Shown: positions 15,699 to 25,205 of the stretch, piece after piece | Layout: every line of letters starts with the position of its first letter | Numbering within the stretch: the first letter of the stretch is position 1 | Source of the DNA: Flavobacteriaceae bacterium PS02336 | GTDB lineage: Bacteria > Bacteroidota > Bacteroidia > Flavobacteriales > Flavobacteriaceae | DNA length: 64,000 nucleotides | Direction: 5' to 3' | NCBI GenBank assembly: GCA_029960065.1 | Contig: JASCOF010000012.1 | Location: 1-64,000, forward strand | Notes under the pieces: model-generated | The model's input: only the letters and a program-made list of their open reading frames with translations | Database searches by the model: none | Told to the model about the DNA's origin: nothing | Position numbers and translations under genes: made by a program

Positions 15699-16937
15699 TT
15701 AATTATACAATTTTAATATTTTTTCAAAATCTTTAGAAGGCAAACCAGCTTTTTCAAAAGCTTGAAAATCAAGTTTCGTTTTATCAATCCAGCTTAAACT
15801 ATCTGTAACATTCTGAGTTTGATATTTTTTATAAATGGCTTTAGCCGCGCTGTAATCGTTGCTTACTAAATAGGTATGTGCTAAATTTAATTTTACAAGC
15901 AATTCAGTATCATCAAGTTTTTCGCCGTCTTGAAGCGCTTTTAAGGCTTTAGCGTATTGTTTAGTCAAAATATAGCAATACCCCAATGAGCTATAATCTA
16001 AAGCTGTTGCTTTTCCTTCGTTGACTATTGTATTTAATTTTGGAATTGCTTCGTTGTATTTTTGGTTTTTGATTAATGATGAAGCTTGTTTTCTTAGGTC
16101 ATTAAAAACATTTTTAGAGATATCAGCATCTTTGTAGCACGCATTTCCGAAATCTTTGTAAACTTTTGTTTTTTCGACCGCTAATAATTTTTGAAATTCA
16201 TCGTAACGATATTGTTTCATAATTTTATTTAGAATACAAACACAAAAATCGTCTGAATTGGCCATTTTCTGCGCCATTGTAGAAGTTTTACAAAGACTTA
16301 TGATTTCATTTTTGTTGTCTTGATTCCAGCCTCTGTTTAGTTTAGTGTCCACCCAAGGCACAACTTCTAAAACTACTTTCTGGCTTAAAATCCAGTTTTT
16401 GCTTTCAAATCCAAACCAAATGGTAGTAATATTTTCTTTTAGACAAGAGGATCGATTAACTGATAATCGTTTGGCATCTTTACTTACAGGTTCTGACTGA
16501 GAGTAACATGCGTCGTTAATTTTACCATCTGCAACATACTTTTTAGCATTTTCGTTTGAGGTAAAAATAGAATAAGTACATTCGTCGTCACCAGAAATTT
16601 TAGACATTAAAAAAACGGCTCCAGCAGAACCCTGACTAACTCCTGTAGGATCTGGAATGGCTTTTAATAAAGAAACTAAACTGTTTGTGAGTTCTTGATT
16701 TTTATCTAAAAGCGTAATTCGGTAAACGATTTCTGTAGTACCAACGGGAAGGTCTTCGGTAGCAATAGAAATTCTATCACGCGCAGGAACAATAATTTCT
16801 TTTGTAGTTGCTCGTTCTTTGTCCCAATAACCTTCTTTTTGAGCAGAAGCGTTGTAGGAAACTACGATTAGTAAAGAAAGGATTAATTTTTTGAAAGTTG
16901 AATTTTGTGAGGATGTTTTAATTGCCACAGATTTCAC
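15699..16937 (-). CDS. Secreted TPR protein of unknown function
   Basis: This 412-aa protein has a likely N-terminal signal sequence (hydrophobic LILSLLIVVSYNASA near 18-32, cleavage before QKEGYW). The middle (about 40-250) is rich in cysteines and not recognised. The C-terminal third (about 275-412) shows tetratricopeptide repeats (KYNEAIPKLN, ALDYSSLGYCYILTKQYAKAL, VKLNLAHTYLVSNDYSAAK). It sits inside the menaquinone cluster between menC and the MBL gene but nothing links it to quinone chemistry. The start at 16937 gives a rather long n-region before the hydrophobic core. Confidence 0.75.
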   Translation of the reverse strand: MKSVAIKTSSQNSTFKKLILSLLIVVSYNASAQKEGYWDKERATTKEIIVPARDRISIATEDLPVGTTEIVYRITLLDKNQELTNSLVSLLKAIPDPTGVSQGSAGAVFLMSKISGDDECTYSIFTSNENAKKYVADGKINDACYSQSEPVSKDAKRLSVNRSSCLKENITTIWFGFESKNWILSQKVVLEVVPWVDTKLNRGWNQDNKNEIISLCKTSTMAQKMANSDDFCVCILNKIMKQYRYDEFQKLLAVEKTKVYKDFGNACYKDADISKNVFNDLRKQASSLIKNQKYNEAIPKLNTIVNEGKATALDYSSLGYCYILTKQYAKALKALQDGEKLDDTELLVKLNLAHTYLVSNDYSAAKAIYKKYQTQNVTDSLSWIDKTKLDFQAFEKAGLPSKDFEKILKLYN

Positions 16938-17031
16938 AGATTAAAATGATTTTTATTTTAAAAACTCCAGTATTTCAATAACATAGATTGTGCCAAATAA
17001 CTTTCTATAGATGTTTGCTCTTTTTAGGCAT

Positions 17032-17047
17032 CCCGATAACTATCGGG
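17032..17047. repeat. Short palindrome CCCGATA-AC-TATCGGG
   Basis: A 7-bp perfect stem is extended by GGC/GCC and T/A runs on the outside. It lies between the MBL gene and the TPR gene. The T-run precedes the stem on the minus strand, so it does not look like a normal terminator for the MBL gene. Confidence 0.5.
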
Positions 17048-17080
17048 AGCCAAAAAAATATAATGTATTTAGAATAATAA

Positions 17081-17758
17081 TTATAATTCTAAAGATTCTC
17101 CGATTGGTAAAAGCATTAAATCTTTTCCTTTATCGAAGAATTTACGAATAGATTCTTCATGATTGATTTCGATATAACCGAAAGTATCAAAATGGTAACC
17201 TAAAATTTTGTCGCATTCTACAAAATCTGAAGCAATAATAGCATCTTCAACATCCATTGTGAAGTTATTTCCAATTGGAAGAATCGCTAAATCCAGTTTC
17301 GTTCGAAGCGGAATCAATTTCATATCATACGTCAAGGCTGTATCACCCGCGATATAAATGTTTTTATGTTCGCCTTCAATCACAAAACCTCCCGGATTTC
17401 CTCCGTAAGAACCATCAGGAAAACTGCTAGAATGAATTGCGTTTACATATTTTACCCTTCCAAAATCGAATTTCCAGCTTCCACCGTGATTCATAGGATG
17501 CGAGTTAAAACCTTTATTAGCGTAATACGTTGCAATTTCAGCATTTGAAACGATAACGGCATTAGTGTTTTTTGCTATAGCTTCAACATCTAAAACGTGA
17601 TCTCCATGTGCATGCGTCAATAAGATATAATCTGCTTTAAGCGCGTTGATATCAATTGCTGCCGCCTGCGGATTTCCAGTAATAAATGGATCTACAATAA
17701 TATTTTTTCCTCCTACTTCAATTCCTAAAGAAGCGTGTCCGTAGTATGTAATTTTCAT
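17081..17758 (-). CDS. MBL-fold metal-dependent hydrolase, UPF0173/UlaG-like
   Basis: This 225-aa metallo-beta-lactamase-fold protein matches the UPF0173 length. Metal ligands are visible: YGHAS at 6-10, VDPF (about 22-25), the signature LTHAHGDH (about 47-54), AGDTAL and GYHFD near the C-terminus. The biochemical substrate of UPF0173 proteins is not established. It lies 25 bases after menA on the same strand and is probably co-transcribed with menA. ATG start. Confidence 0.9.
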   Translation of the reverse strand: MKITYYGHASLGIEVGGKNIIVDPFITGNPQAAAIDINALKADYILLTHAHGDHVLDVEAIAKNTNAVIVSNAEIATYYANKGFNSHPMNHGGSWKFDFGRVKYVNAIHSSSFPDGSYGGNPGGFVIEGEHKNIYIAGDTALTYDMKLIPLRTKLDLAILPIGNNFTMDVEDAIIASDFVECDKILGYHFDTFGYIEINHEESIRKFFDKGKDLMLLPIGESLEL

Positions 17759-17783
17759 TTTGTTCAGTATTAAATTTAAAAAA

Positions 17784-18746
17784 TTATCTTCCTCCTAAAA
17801 ACAGGTTTACAATAATGTCTGAAATCAGCGAAATCATACAAACTGTTAATAAGATGGAAAGTAAAAAAGTACTTAATGCCAGTTTCTTTAATTCAGGATC
17901 TAATAACTTAGGATTCTGATTTTTATAAACCGTAATTAAATGTTTAGTTAAAGGAATGTAAGCCAATAAAAATAAGTATTGATCGAAATTATAATCGCTT
18001 AAAATGGCAAAAATAACAACCAAAAGCATTGCCGTAACGATCAAAGTATAATGATAGATTTTAGCATTTTCTGCTCCTATTTTAACTACAATTGTATTTT
18101 TTCCTGCTTTTTTATCCGATTCCTGATCGCGCATATTATTTAGGTTTAAAACTCCAACACTCAATAATCCAATTGAAATTGCTGGAAGAATCAAAAGCGG
18201 ATCTACTTCTTTGGCATATAAAAAATTGACTCCCAATGTACTTACCAATCCGAAGAATATAAATACGAATAAATCTCCAAGTCCTCTGTATCCGTAAGCC
18301 GAATTTCCAACTGTATAACGAATAGCCGAAGCAATTGCGGCAATTCCTAACAATAAGAAAAAGATGGAATAACCGAAATTATCTTTTCCAAAGGCAAAAT
18401 AAATTAAGATTATAGCAGATAATAATGTTAATAAAGAAGTCATTATAATGGCTTTTTTCATTGCCTGAGGCGTAATAACTCCGCTCTGAATAGCACGCAT
18501 AGGTCCTACTCTATCAGCATTATCGGTTCCTTTTACTCCGTCGCCATAGTCATTTGCAAAATTGGATAAAACCTGTAATCCTAATGTTGTTAAAAGTGCG
18601 AAACCAAAAATTTTCCAGCTGAATACTTCAGTTGGGGTATTAATAGTTTCTGTTGGATTTGATAAAGCATAAATACTTCCAACTATAATTCCAGAAACTG
18701 ATAAAGGTAATGTGCGCAGTCTTGCGGCTTCAATCCAATGTTTCAT
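17784..18746 (-). CDS. menA: 1,4-Dihydroxy-2-naphthoate polyprenyltransferase MenA
   Basis: This 320-aa UbiA-superfamily integral membrane protein attaches the isoprenoid tail to DHNA, giving demethylmenaquinone. The first Asp-rich motif is NFANDYGDGVKGTDNADR (about 62-79) and the second is NNMRDQESDKKAGK (about 203-216); both bind magnesium-diphosphate. About eight or nine hydrophobic helices are visible. It starts 107 bases after menB in the same direction, with an inverted repeat in the gap. Confidence 0.95.
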   Translation of the reverse strand: MKHWIEAARLRTLPLSVSGIIVGSIYALSNPTETINTPTEVFSWKIFGFALLTTLGLQVLSNFANDYGDGVKGTDNADRVGPMRAIQSGVITPQAMKKAIIMTSLLTLLSAIILIYFAFGKDNFGYSIFFLLLGIAAIASAIRYTVGNSAYGYRGLGDLFVFIFFGLVSTLGVNFLYAKEVDPLLILPAISIGLLSVGVLNLNNMRDQESDKKAGKNTIVVKIGAENAKIYHYTLIVTAMLLVVIFAILSDYNFDQYLFLLAYIPLTKHLITVYKNQNPKLLDPELKKLALSTFLLSILLTVCMISLISDIIVNLFLGGR

Positions 18747-18791
18747 ATTTAAATTTTAGATTTTAGAGTGTAGATTTTAGATTTTTAAAAA

Positions 18792-18840
18792 TTCTGATTT
18801 TAGATTGCTTGACTATCAAATCTAAAATCTAAAATCAGAA
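18792..18840. repeat. Inverted repeat between menB and menA
   Basis: A 15-bp arm at 18792-18806 pairs with 18826-18840 in a block of TTTAGATT-type repeats. It has no T-run that would make it a clear terminator. Confidence 0.5.
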
Positions 18841-18852
18841 ATCTACAATTAT

Positions 18853-19686
18853 TTAAGGCAACCATTTGTTTTCGCCGAAATTTGGTTTTCTTTTTTCTAA
18901 GAATGCATTTCTTCCTTCTTTAGCTTCTTCTGTCATATAAGCTAAACGAGTAGCTTCACCAGCAAAAACCTGCTGTCCAACCATTCCGTCATCGGTTAAG
19001 TTCATAGCAAATTTCAACATCTTAATAGAAGTTGGTGATTTCTGAAGGATTTCCTGAGCCCATTCGTATGCAGTCGCTTCTAGTTCGTCGTGCGGAATTA
19101 CAGCATTCACCATTCCCATTTCGAAAGCTTCTTGTGCAGAATAATTTCTACCTAAAAAGAAAATTTCACGTGCTTTTTTCTGACCAACCATTTTAGCTAG
19201 ATATGCAGATCCGTAACCGCCATCAAAACTTGTTACATCAGCATCTGTTTGTTTAAAAATAGCATGTTCTTTACTAGCAAGTGTCATATCGCAAACTACG
19301 TGTAAACTATGTCCGCCGCCAACAGCCCATCCTGGAACAACTGCGATAACCACTTTTGGCATAAAACGAATTAAACGCTGTACTTCTAGTATATTTAAGC
19401 GGTGCTGTCCATCTTCTCCAACATAACCTTGGTGTCCGCGAGCATTTTGGTCACCGCCGCTGCAAAAAGAATAAACTCCGTCTTTTGTTGAAGGTCCTTC
19501 AGCAGAAAGTAAAACAACTCCAATCGAAGTATCTTCTTGTGCATCGTAAAAAGCTTGGTATAATTCTGAAGTAGTTTTAGGACGGAAAGCATTTCTAACA
19601 TTTGGTCTGTTAAAGGCAATTCTCGCTACTCCATTGCATTTTTTATAGGTTATATCTTCAAATTCTCTGGCTGTAATCCAATCCAT
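18853..19686 (-). CDS. menB: 1,4-Dihydroxy-2-naphthoyl-CoA synthase MenB
   Basis: This 277-aa crotonase-fold enzyme closes the second ring in menaquinone synthesis. MenB-specific features are RPNVRNAFRPKT near the N-terminus, SGGDQNARG in the oxyanion loop, VPGWAVGGGHSLH and TDADVTSFDGGYGSAYLA. The last carries the Asp typical of the MenB type. The C-terminus FLEKRKPNF packs across the trimer in the family. It lies on the minus strand before menA, after an unusually long 817-base gap from the cvfB-like gene. Confidence 0.97.
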   Translation of the reverse strand: MDWITAREFEDITYKKCNGVARIAFNRPNVRNAFRPKTTSELYQAFYDAQEDTSIGVVLLSAEGPSTKDGVYSFCSGGDQNARGHQGYVGEDGQHRLNILEVQRLIRFMPKVVIAVVPGWAVGGGHSLHVVCDMTLASKEHAIFKQTDADVTSFDGGYGSAYLAKMVGQKKAREIFFLGRNYSAQEAFEMGMVNAVIPHDELEATAYEWAQEILQKSPTSIKMLKFAMNLTDDGMVGQQVFAGEATRLAYMTEEAKEGRNAFLEKRKPNFGENKWLP

Positions 19687-20344
19687 TTTGATTTTTGTAT
19701 TTAAATATTATAGTGTAAAAATAAAGCATTTTTACAATTTTACCTACTCAATTCGGCTTTAGTCTGCACGAATTTGACATGTAATGTTAACAATTGGTAT
19801 TTACTTACAAAAAATAACATTTTTTAACATTAGTTTAGAAAAATAATAATTAATTTTACACCCTAGAAATCAACGAGATACATTTAGTTTCAATGATTTC
19901 AGATTGATTTTCTTTCACTGATTTATTAACCTAAAAAATGATTTTTTTGAGAAAATTTAAAAAATTTGTCGCTCATTTTTTTAGGGTTTTAATTAACAAA
20001 CCTCAAAGTAAAGAGCAAATGATTTATGTGTTTGTCGAAACTTCAAAAAGAAAAAAGTAACACCTAAGGTTAAATGTTAGAATTGTATCTATAATTAGTA
20101 TATGAATGATAACGAAAAGAGGAAAAAGTACTAATTCACACTTTCTAAAAGTTATTTTATAAACCAATGGAGCAGCCGTGAAATTATCTTTTTGCTTTTA
20201 AGATATTTACATCAATTGTTTAAAAGACATACCATCGATGGAGTAATCTCTAAAATATGTAAAGCCATTATTCTGAGATGGATTCGAATTATTTTATTTC
20301 TGTTTTTTTTTAATTACAATTTTTTTTAAAACTAGAATAAAAAG
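19687..20344. other. Gene-poor stretch upstream of menB
   Basis: About 650 bases without an open frame of useful length, a tRNA or a known RNA that I can recognise. It is very A+T-rich. Small words such as GGAGCAGCC (20168-20176) could pair with the GGCTGCT arm of the hairpin at 20345. No exact TAnnTTTG was found just before menB. Confidence 0.5.
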
Positions 20345-20375
20345 CGAAAGGCTGCTTGTAATGAGCAGCCTTTCG
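20345..20375 (-). terminator. Terminator for the cvfB-like gene
   Basis: A perfect 12-bp stem (20345-20356 with 20364-20375) with a 7-base loop. Read on the minus strand it is followed by CTTTTTATT, which fits termination of the minus-strand cvfB-like gene ending at 20504. Confidence 0.75.
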
Positions 20376-20503
20376 TGTATATAATAATTTTGCTAACGCA
20401 AAATAAATTTAAAATTTTTAAAATCCAAATTCCAAAAATTATAGATTTCAATTATCAATTGGAATTTGGAATTTGGAATTTTTTATATTGGAATTTTTGG
20501 TTT

Positions 20504-21358
20504 TTAATCTTTTACCAGATAAATCCCGTCTTCTTTAATTTCAATTAATTTTTCTTTATACAAAGATCCGATTGCTTTTTTAAATGATTTTTTACTCATT
20601 TTCAAGACAGTTTTAATATCTTCTGGATGCGAATTGTCATTTAAACGTAGAAATCCTCTGCTGGCTCTTAATTCACTTAGAATTTTTTCTGCATTGGGTT
20701 CGATACTTTCAAATCCTTGAGCCTGAACTGCAACGTCAATTTTATTATCAGGACGAATATTTTTAATGTAACCGCGCATTCTGTCACCTGTTCTTATCGA
20801 ATCATCATAAACTTCATCTTTATATAAAAGTCCTTTGTGCTGTTCGTTGATAATTACATTAATTCCCATATCAGTAATATGAGAAACGATCAAATCTACT
20901 TCTTCCCCCTTTTCAACAGTCAATTGATCATTGTTCAAAAATTGATTCGTTTTACTTGATGCAACCAAACGATTTGTTTGTTTATCCATATATAAATAAA
21001 CTAGGTATCGTTTTCCTTTTTCCATTGGGCGCGCTTGTTCTTTAAATGGAACAAGAATGTCTTTCTCCATTCCCCAATCCATAAAAGCACCAACATTGTT
21101 GATGTAATTTACACGTAATAGCGCAAATTCATTCAATAAAATATAAGGAACCAAAGTCGTTGCAACTGGTCGCTGTTCGTGATCCAGATAAACAAAAACG
21201 ATTAATTCTTCTCCAATTTCAAATTCTTTGAGAACATATTTATTTGGAAGTAAAACGTCGTGAACACCTTCAGGATCATTTTCAGGATCTCCTAAAAATA
21301 AACCAACTTTGGTATCACGTAATATAGTTAAGGTATTGTATTTTCCTATTTCAAGCAT
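20504..21358 (-). CDS. cvfB: CvfB/YitL-like S1 RNA-binding protein
   Basis: This 284-aa protein has S1-type OB-fold domains in a row: an N-terminal one (GLFLGDPENDPEGVHDVLLP) and a second (NNVGAFMDWGMEKDILVPF). A third block (GINVIINEQHKGLLY) follows, then a C-terminal winged-helix (about 225-284, EDIKTVLKMSKKSFKKAIGSLY). The order matches CvfB, which binds RNA and affects virulence-factor expression in Staphylococcus. Its role in Bacteroidota is not known. It lies 165 bases after menD but a terminator separates them. Confidence 0.88.
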   Translation of the reverse strand: MLEIGKYNTLTILRDTKVGLFLGDPENDPEGVHDVLLPNKYVLKEFEIGEELIVFVYLDHEQRPVATTLVPYILLNEFALLRVNYINNVGAFMDWGMEKDILVPFKEQARPMEKGKRYLVYLYMDKQTNRLVASSKTNQFLNNDQLTVEKGEEVDLIVSHITDMGINVIINEQHKGLLYKDEVYDDSIRTGDRMRGYIKNIRPDNKIDVAVQAQGFESIEPNAEKILSELRASRGFLRLNDNSHPEDIKTVLKMSKKSFKKAIGSLYKEKLIEIKEDGIYLVKD

Positions 21359-21463
21359 TTTCTAAATATTCTAAGCTGACTAAACAACTGAGTTTGTAAA
21401 GTGCAAAGGTACGAAGTTTGAAAATGTTAAATAGAAAATGTTTCAGCTAAATTATTTTAAACA

Positions 21464-21489
21464 AAAAGTGCCGTAAATACGGCACTTTT
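21464..21489. terminator. Bidirectional-looking terminator after menD
   Basis: A perfect 12-bp stem (21464-21475 with 21478-21489, AAAAGTGCCGTA type) with a 2-base loop. It has T-runs on both outer sides and lies 35 bases beyond the menD stop. Confidence 0.8.
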
Positions 21490-21523
21490 ATTTCTATTTC
21501 TATTTTGAGGCAAAGTCTAAAGA

Positions 21524-23185
21524 CTAATTTAAATTCCTAAAATATTGCTTTAGAATGACATCATTCTCTGTTGTTGGTGTAAAAATCTCTAATATTCCTG
21601 GAGCATCATTTGTTTGATATAATGATTCAATGCCGTTGTTTAATGACTCTAAATCATTAGCTGTAAAATAATTGCAGTGATACATTTTAGCTAAATGTTC
21701 TGCTGTTAAATGATGAGAAGTTTCAAAATAAGTATTGAATACAGGTTTTTCCTGATGTCCCGGCAGAATCCTAAAAATTCCTCCTCCTCCATTATTCACA
21801 ATTATTATTTTGAAATTTTTCGGAATATAAGAGTTCCAAAGCGCGTTGCTGTCATACAAAAAGCTAATATCTCCGGTAATAAATACATTTTGTTTCGAAT
21901 TACCAACAGCAGCGCCAATCGCCGTCGAAGTACTTCCATCTATGCCGCTTGTTCCTCGATTGCAGAAAACTTCAATTGATTCATCAATATCGATTAACTG
22001 CGCATAACGTATTGCCGAACTATTACTAATTTGAAGCTGGCTGTTTCTAGGAAGCGATTCAATTACTTTTTCAAAAACTTTAAAATCTGAAAAAGCAATC
22101 TGGCTTAAATATTCTTTTCTTTTGTTTAATCTTACTTTATAAACAGCATTAATGTCTTTAAAATAATCACTTTCAACAAAAACTGTTTTTAAAAGTAAAG
22201 CTGTAAAGAATTCATTTGGCTGCATTTCTATATGTTTTGTCAATGCTCCAAAAGTGTCGTAAGCACGCAAAGTGTCAATATGCCAATGGTGTTCTGGTTT
22301 GTATTTTCTTAAAAATCCTTTAATTCTTTTTGAAACAACCATTCCGCCAAAAGTCACTAAAATTTCTGGGTTAAATTCTTTAAAATCAGAATCATCAAAC
22401 GGTGTAATTAAAGTATCAATACTATTAATAAAACTTGGATGATGGAGGTTTGAAGTGGTTTCTGTTAGTACAACAATTGATGGATCTGAAGCTAATTTGT
22501 CAATAATTTCTTTGTCAATACTGTTCGCTTCATTTACTCCTACTAAAATTAATTTTCTCTTCGCCTTATTCCAGATAGAAACAAATTCGTCGCCATTTTC
22601 TATAATTTTAGGACTAATGCCAAAATCAGGAATTGTTATTTTAGGTTTTACAGAAAGTTCTTCTGTTGTCTCGTACAAAGGTTCTTCAAAAGGTGCATTG
22701 ATATGGACTGGACCTTTTTTAGAAATAGCTGTTTCAATCGCTAAATTGATTTTCAAATCATTTTCTTCTGAAGCATCTTCAGTCAGATTTGCATTAAAAA
22801 CAGAATGGTTTGAGAAAACATTTTCCTGACGAATCGTTTGTCCGTCGCCAATATCAATTTTACTCTGCGGACGGTCTGCCGAAATCACAATCAGCGGAAT
22901 CTGGCTGTAGAATGCTTCTGCAAAAGCTGGATAATAATTTAATAAAGCCGATCCTGAAGTACAAACAACGACAGTTGGCTGTTTGGTTTGCTGTGCAATT
23001 CCTAATGCAAAAAATGCGGCACAACGCTCATCTGCTATGCTGTAACATTGAAAATTAGGATTTTGAGCAAAGCCAATTGTTAAAGGGGCATTTCTTGATC
23101 CCGGAGAAATTATAATATTGATAATGCCTTTGGCAGATAAAATTTCGATAATGCTTTGAGCAAGCGCTATTTTGGGGTAAATCAT
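21524..23185 (-). CDS. menD: 2-Succinyl-5-enolpyruvyl-6-hydroxy-3-cyclohexene-1-carboxylate synthase MenD
   Basis: This 553-aa ThDP-dependent enzyme joins isochorismate and 2-oxoglutarate in menaquinone synthesis. N-terminal PYR domain: ISPGSRNAPLTIGF and CTSGSALLNYYPA, with SADRPQ. C-terminal PP domain: NRGTSGIDGSTSTAIGAA and the ThDP-magnesium motif GDISFLYDSNALW to NNGGGGIF. The length is typical. It is the first men gene on the minus strand here. No isochorismate synthase is adjacent in the window; the next gene upstream is on the other strand. Confidence 0.96.
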   Translation of the reverse strand: MIYPKIALAQSIIEILSAKGIINIIISPGSRNAPLTIGFAQNPNFQCYSIADERCAAFFALGIAQQTKQPTVVVCTSGSALLNYYPAFAEAFYSQIPLIVISADRPQSKIDIGDGQTIRQENVFSNHSVFNANLTEDASEENDLKINLAIETAISKKGPVHINAPFEEPLYETTEELSVKPKITIPDFGISPKIIENGDEFVSIWNKAKRKLILVGVNEANSIDKEIIDKLASDPSIVVLTETTSNLHHPSFINSIDTLITPFDDSDFKEFNPEILVTFGGMVVSKRIKGFLRKYKPEHHWHIDTLRAYDTFGALTKHIEMQPNEFFTALLLKTVFVESDYFKDINAVYKVRLNKRKEYLSQIAFSDFKVFEKVIESLPRNSQLQISNSSAIRYAQLIDIDESIEVFCNRGTSGIDGSTSTAIGAAVGNSKQNVFITGDISFLYDSNALWNSYIPKNFKIIIVNNGGGGIFRILPGHQEKPVFNTYFETSHHLTAEHLAKMYHCNYFTANDLESLNNGIESLYQTNDAPGILEIFTPTTENDVILKQYFRNLN

Positions 23186-23246
23186 TCTGGTCGCGTATTA
23201 CTTTTATAAAGAAAATCACTAATCTGATCTTTCTTAATCATGCTTA

Positions 23247-23254
23247 CAAAGTTA
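23247..23254 (-). promoter_or_regulatory. -7 promoter element for menD
   Basis: On the minus strand this reads TAACTTTG (TAnnTTTG), 61 bases before the menD ATG. No clear TTTG partner is seen upstream. Confidence 0.5.
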
Positions 23255-23319
23255 CAAACTTCGCAGTTGATTTAAATTATAATTAGGAATATATTAAGTC
23301 TCTTTCTCAAAAAAGGAAA

Positions 23320-23327
23320 TATATTTG
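23320..23327 (+). promoter_or_regulatory. -7 promoter element for the thioredoxin-fold gene
   Basis: TATATTTG, an exact TAnnTTTG, 34 bases before the ATG at 23362. Confidence 0.55.
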
Positions 23328-23361
23328 TAAAATCGAATAATTAATAAAAGCCAGACTTGAT

Positions 23362-24537
23362 ATGCGTTTCTTATTTTTACTTTTTTTAGCGGTTACTTTT
23401 CAAACTCTAATTTCTCAAAATCAATTTGTTCCTGTAGATATTCCATATAAAACCGCTTTGGAAACTGCTAAAAAAGAAGGAAAACCGTTATTTGTCATGT
23501 TGTATGCCGATTGGTGTCCGCATTGTAATTTGATGAAAAGTGAAGTTTTAAGTGATCCAGCTGTTATTGATTTTTTGAATAAAAACTTTGTTTGTACGTA
23601 TAAAAACATCGAGAAAGAAGAAGGAATTGCTTTAAAAACCAAATTCAATACAAAATCACTTCCGACCTTTTTATTTATTGATACCAATGAAACGCTGATT
23701 TATGCTTTAAAAGGGGAAATGAAAAAGGCTGAATTTCTAAATGAACTTCGATATTCACTGAACCCAAAAATGCAATTGCCTTATTTAGAGAAGGAATTCA
23801 TGGCAGATCCAAGTAATTCTGATAAATACTTTACTTATTTGAACACTTTAAAGAAAGGAAAAGACAGAACTGAATTATCGCCAGCAACACATACTTATTT
23901 AAACACTCAATCTGATGCTCAATTAATCAGCGAATTAAACTGGCGTGTTATTGCAAATGGTGTTACTGATATTAATTCGAGAGAATTTCAGTATGTTTTG
24001 AAACACCAAAAAGAATTTGCCTCAGTTGCTTCTCAAAGTAGAATTGATCGTAAAATTGAAAGTATTGTTAATGAACTACTTCGTCCTTTGGTTGATAATT
24101 TAGATACGGTTAACTACTATAAACAGAGAGAAGTTGCAAAATCGATTCGTTTACAAAAAACAGATTCTCTAGTTTTTAAATATGATTTATCTTTGGCGGA
24201 AAGAACTGAAAAATGGGATTTTTATAAAAAAGTTACCCTTGAAGACACCGAAAGATTAGCTTGGAAAGATGCTAGTTTTTTGAAAGAAATTGGAAACACT
24301 TATGTGAAACATATTAATGATACTGAAAGTTTGAAAAAAGCCATTTTCTGGGTAAATCATTCTTTAGAATTGAATGATTCTTACGATGGAAATTTGCTTG
24401 AAGCTAAACTTTATAATAAAATAAAAGACAAAAAGAAAGCTTTAGAATATGCGAAAGAAGCCAAATCTATTGCCAAAGAAATGGGATGGGATTCTAAAGA
24501 AGTTGATGTTTTACTGGCAGAACTAAACAAAAAATAA
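23362..24537 (+). CDS. Exported thioredoxin-fold protein with C-terminal TPR-like region
   Basis: This 391-aa protein has a signal peptide (about 1-19, FLLFLAVTFQTLIS) and a thioredoxin-like domain with active site WCPHC (C52, C55) and cis-Pro in LPTFLF. The rest (about 140-391) is helical; the last part (KALEYAKEAKSIAKEMG) is TPR-like. It is probably a periplasmic thiol-disulfide protein; CPHC is the DsbA-type dipeptide, which would favour an oxidising or isomerising role. The GNAT gene follows after 14 bases, so they are likely co-transcribed. Confidence 0.85.
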   Translation: MRFLFLLFLAVTFQTLISQNQFVPVDIPYKTALETAKKEGKPLFVMLYADWCPHCNLMKSEVLSDPAVIDFLNKNFVCTYKNIEKEEGIALKTKFNTKSLPTFLFIDTNETLIYALKGEMKKAEFLNELRYSLNPKMQLPYLEKEFMADPSNSDKYFTYLNTLKKGKDRTELSPATHTYLNTQSDAQLISELNWRVIANGVTDINSREFQYVLKHQKEFASVASQSRIDRKIESIVNELLRPLVDNLDTVNYYKQREVAKSIRLQKTDSLVFKYDLSLAERTEKWDFYKKVTLEDTERLAWKDASFLKEIGNTYVKHINDTESLKKAIFWVNHSLELNDSYDGNLLEAKLYNKIKDKKKALEYAKEAKSIAKEMGWDSKEVDVLLAELNKK

Positions 24538-24551
24538 TTACAAAATACAAA

Positions 24552-25049
24552 ATGAGCATTATTCTTAGACCAGCAACTGAAAATGATTTACAAAAGATTT
24601 TAGAAATCGTAAATCATTCCATTGTTCATACAACCGCCAATTACAGTTATGAAGTCCAAACTTTGGAAGTTCAGAAAAAATGGTTTGAAGATAAAACGGC
24701 AAAAAAGCTTCCTATAATTGTGGCAGATTTAGATGGCGAAGTAGTTGGTTTTGGAAGTTATGGTCAGTTTCGAGAAAAAATTGGTTATCAGTTTACGGTG
24801 GAACATTCTGTTTATGTTGTTGATAATGTAATCGGAAAAGGAATAGGTTCTCAACTTTTAACGGAACTAATTCGTCTAGCAAAAGAACAAGGATATCATG
24901 TAATGATTGGCGCAATCGATGCTGATAATGCTGGAAGTATTGCTTTTCATGAAAAATTTGGTTTTGTTGCAACAGGAACAATTCGTGAAGTGGGTTACAA
25001 ATTTAATCACTGGCTGGATTTGGTTTTTATGCAGTTGATTTTAAAATAA
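24552..25049 (+). CDS. GNAT-family N-acetyltransferase, phosphinothricin acetyltransferase-like
   Basis: This 165-aa single GNAT domain begins IILRPATENDLQKIL, with NHSIVHTTANYSYE, the HSVYV strand, the acetyl-CoA loop GKGIGSQLL (about 95-103), GAIDADNAGSIAFHEKFGF and VGYKFNHWLDLVFMQ. This set fits the phosphinothricin/methionine sulfoximine acetyltransferase branch. The natural substrate is probably a small amino compound and is not shown by the sequence. It is second in a unit with the thioredoxin-fold gene. Confidence 0.88.
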   Translation: MSIILRPATENDLQKILEIVNHSIVHTTANYSYEVQTLEVQKKWFEDKTAKKLPIIVADLDGEVVGFGSYGQFREKIGYQFTVEHSVYVVDNVIGKGIGSQLLTELIRLAKEQGYHVMIGAIDADNAGSIAFHEKFGFVATGTIREVGYKFNHWLDLVFMQLILK

Positions 25050-25165
25050 TCATCACGCGGATTATACTGATTCGCTATCGCGAAAACACGGATTAATACA
25101 GATTTTTGTCATTTCGAAAACCTTTGCCCCTTTGCCCCTTTACTTCTTTGAACCTTAAAAAAAAA

Positions 25166-25200
25166 CTCAAATTTGAAATATTCAAATTTGAGCTTTTTTT
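25166..25200. terminator. Bidirectional terminator between GNAT and gpx genes
   Basis: A perfect 12-bp stem (25166-25177 with 25181-25192) with a 3-base loop, A-run before and T-run after, between two converging genes. Confidence 0.85.
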
Positions 25201-25205
25201 TTGCT

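Noticed and set aside
19687..20344. RNase P RNA, tmRNA or tRNA in the gap before menB
   Set aside because: No tRNA cloverleaf and none of the conserved words I would expect for these RNAs were seen.
22455..22829. 124-codon plus-strand open frame opposite menD
   Set aside because: It lies wholly inside a well-supported gene, with no family resemblance or promoter.
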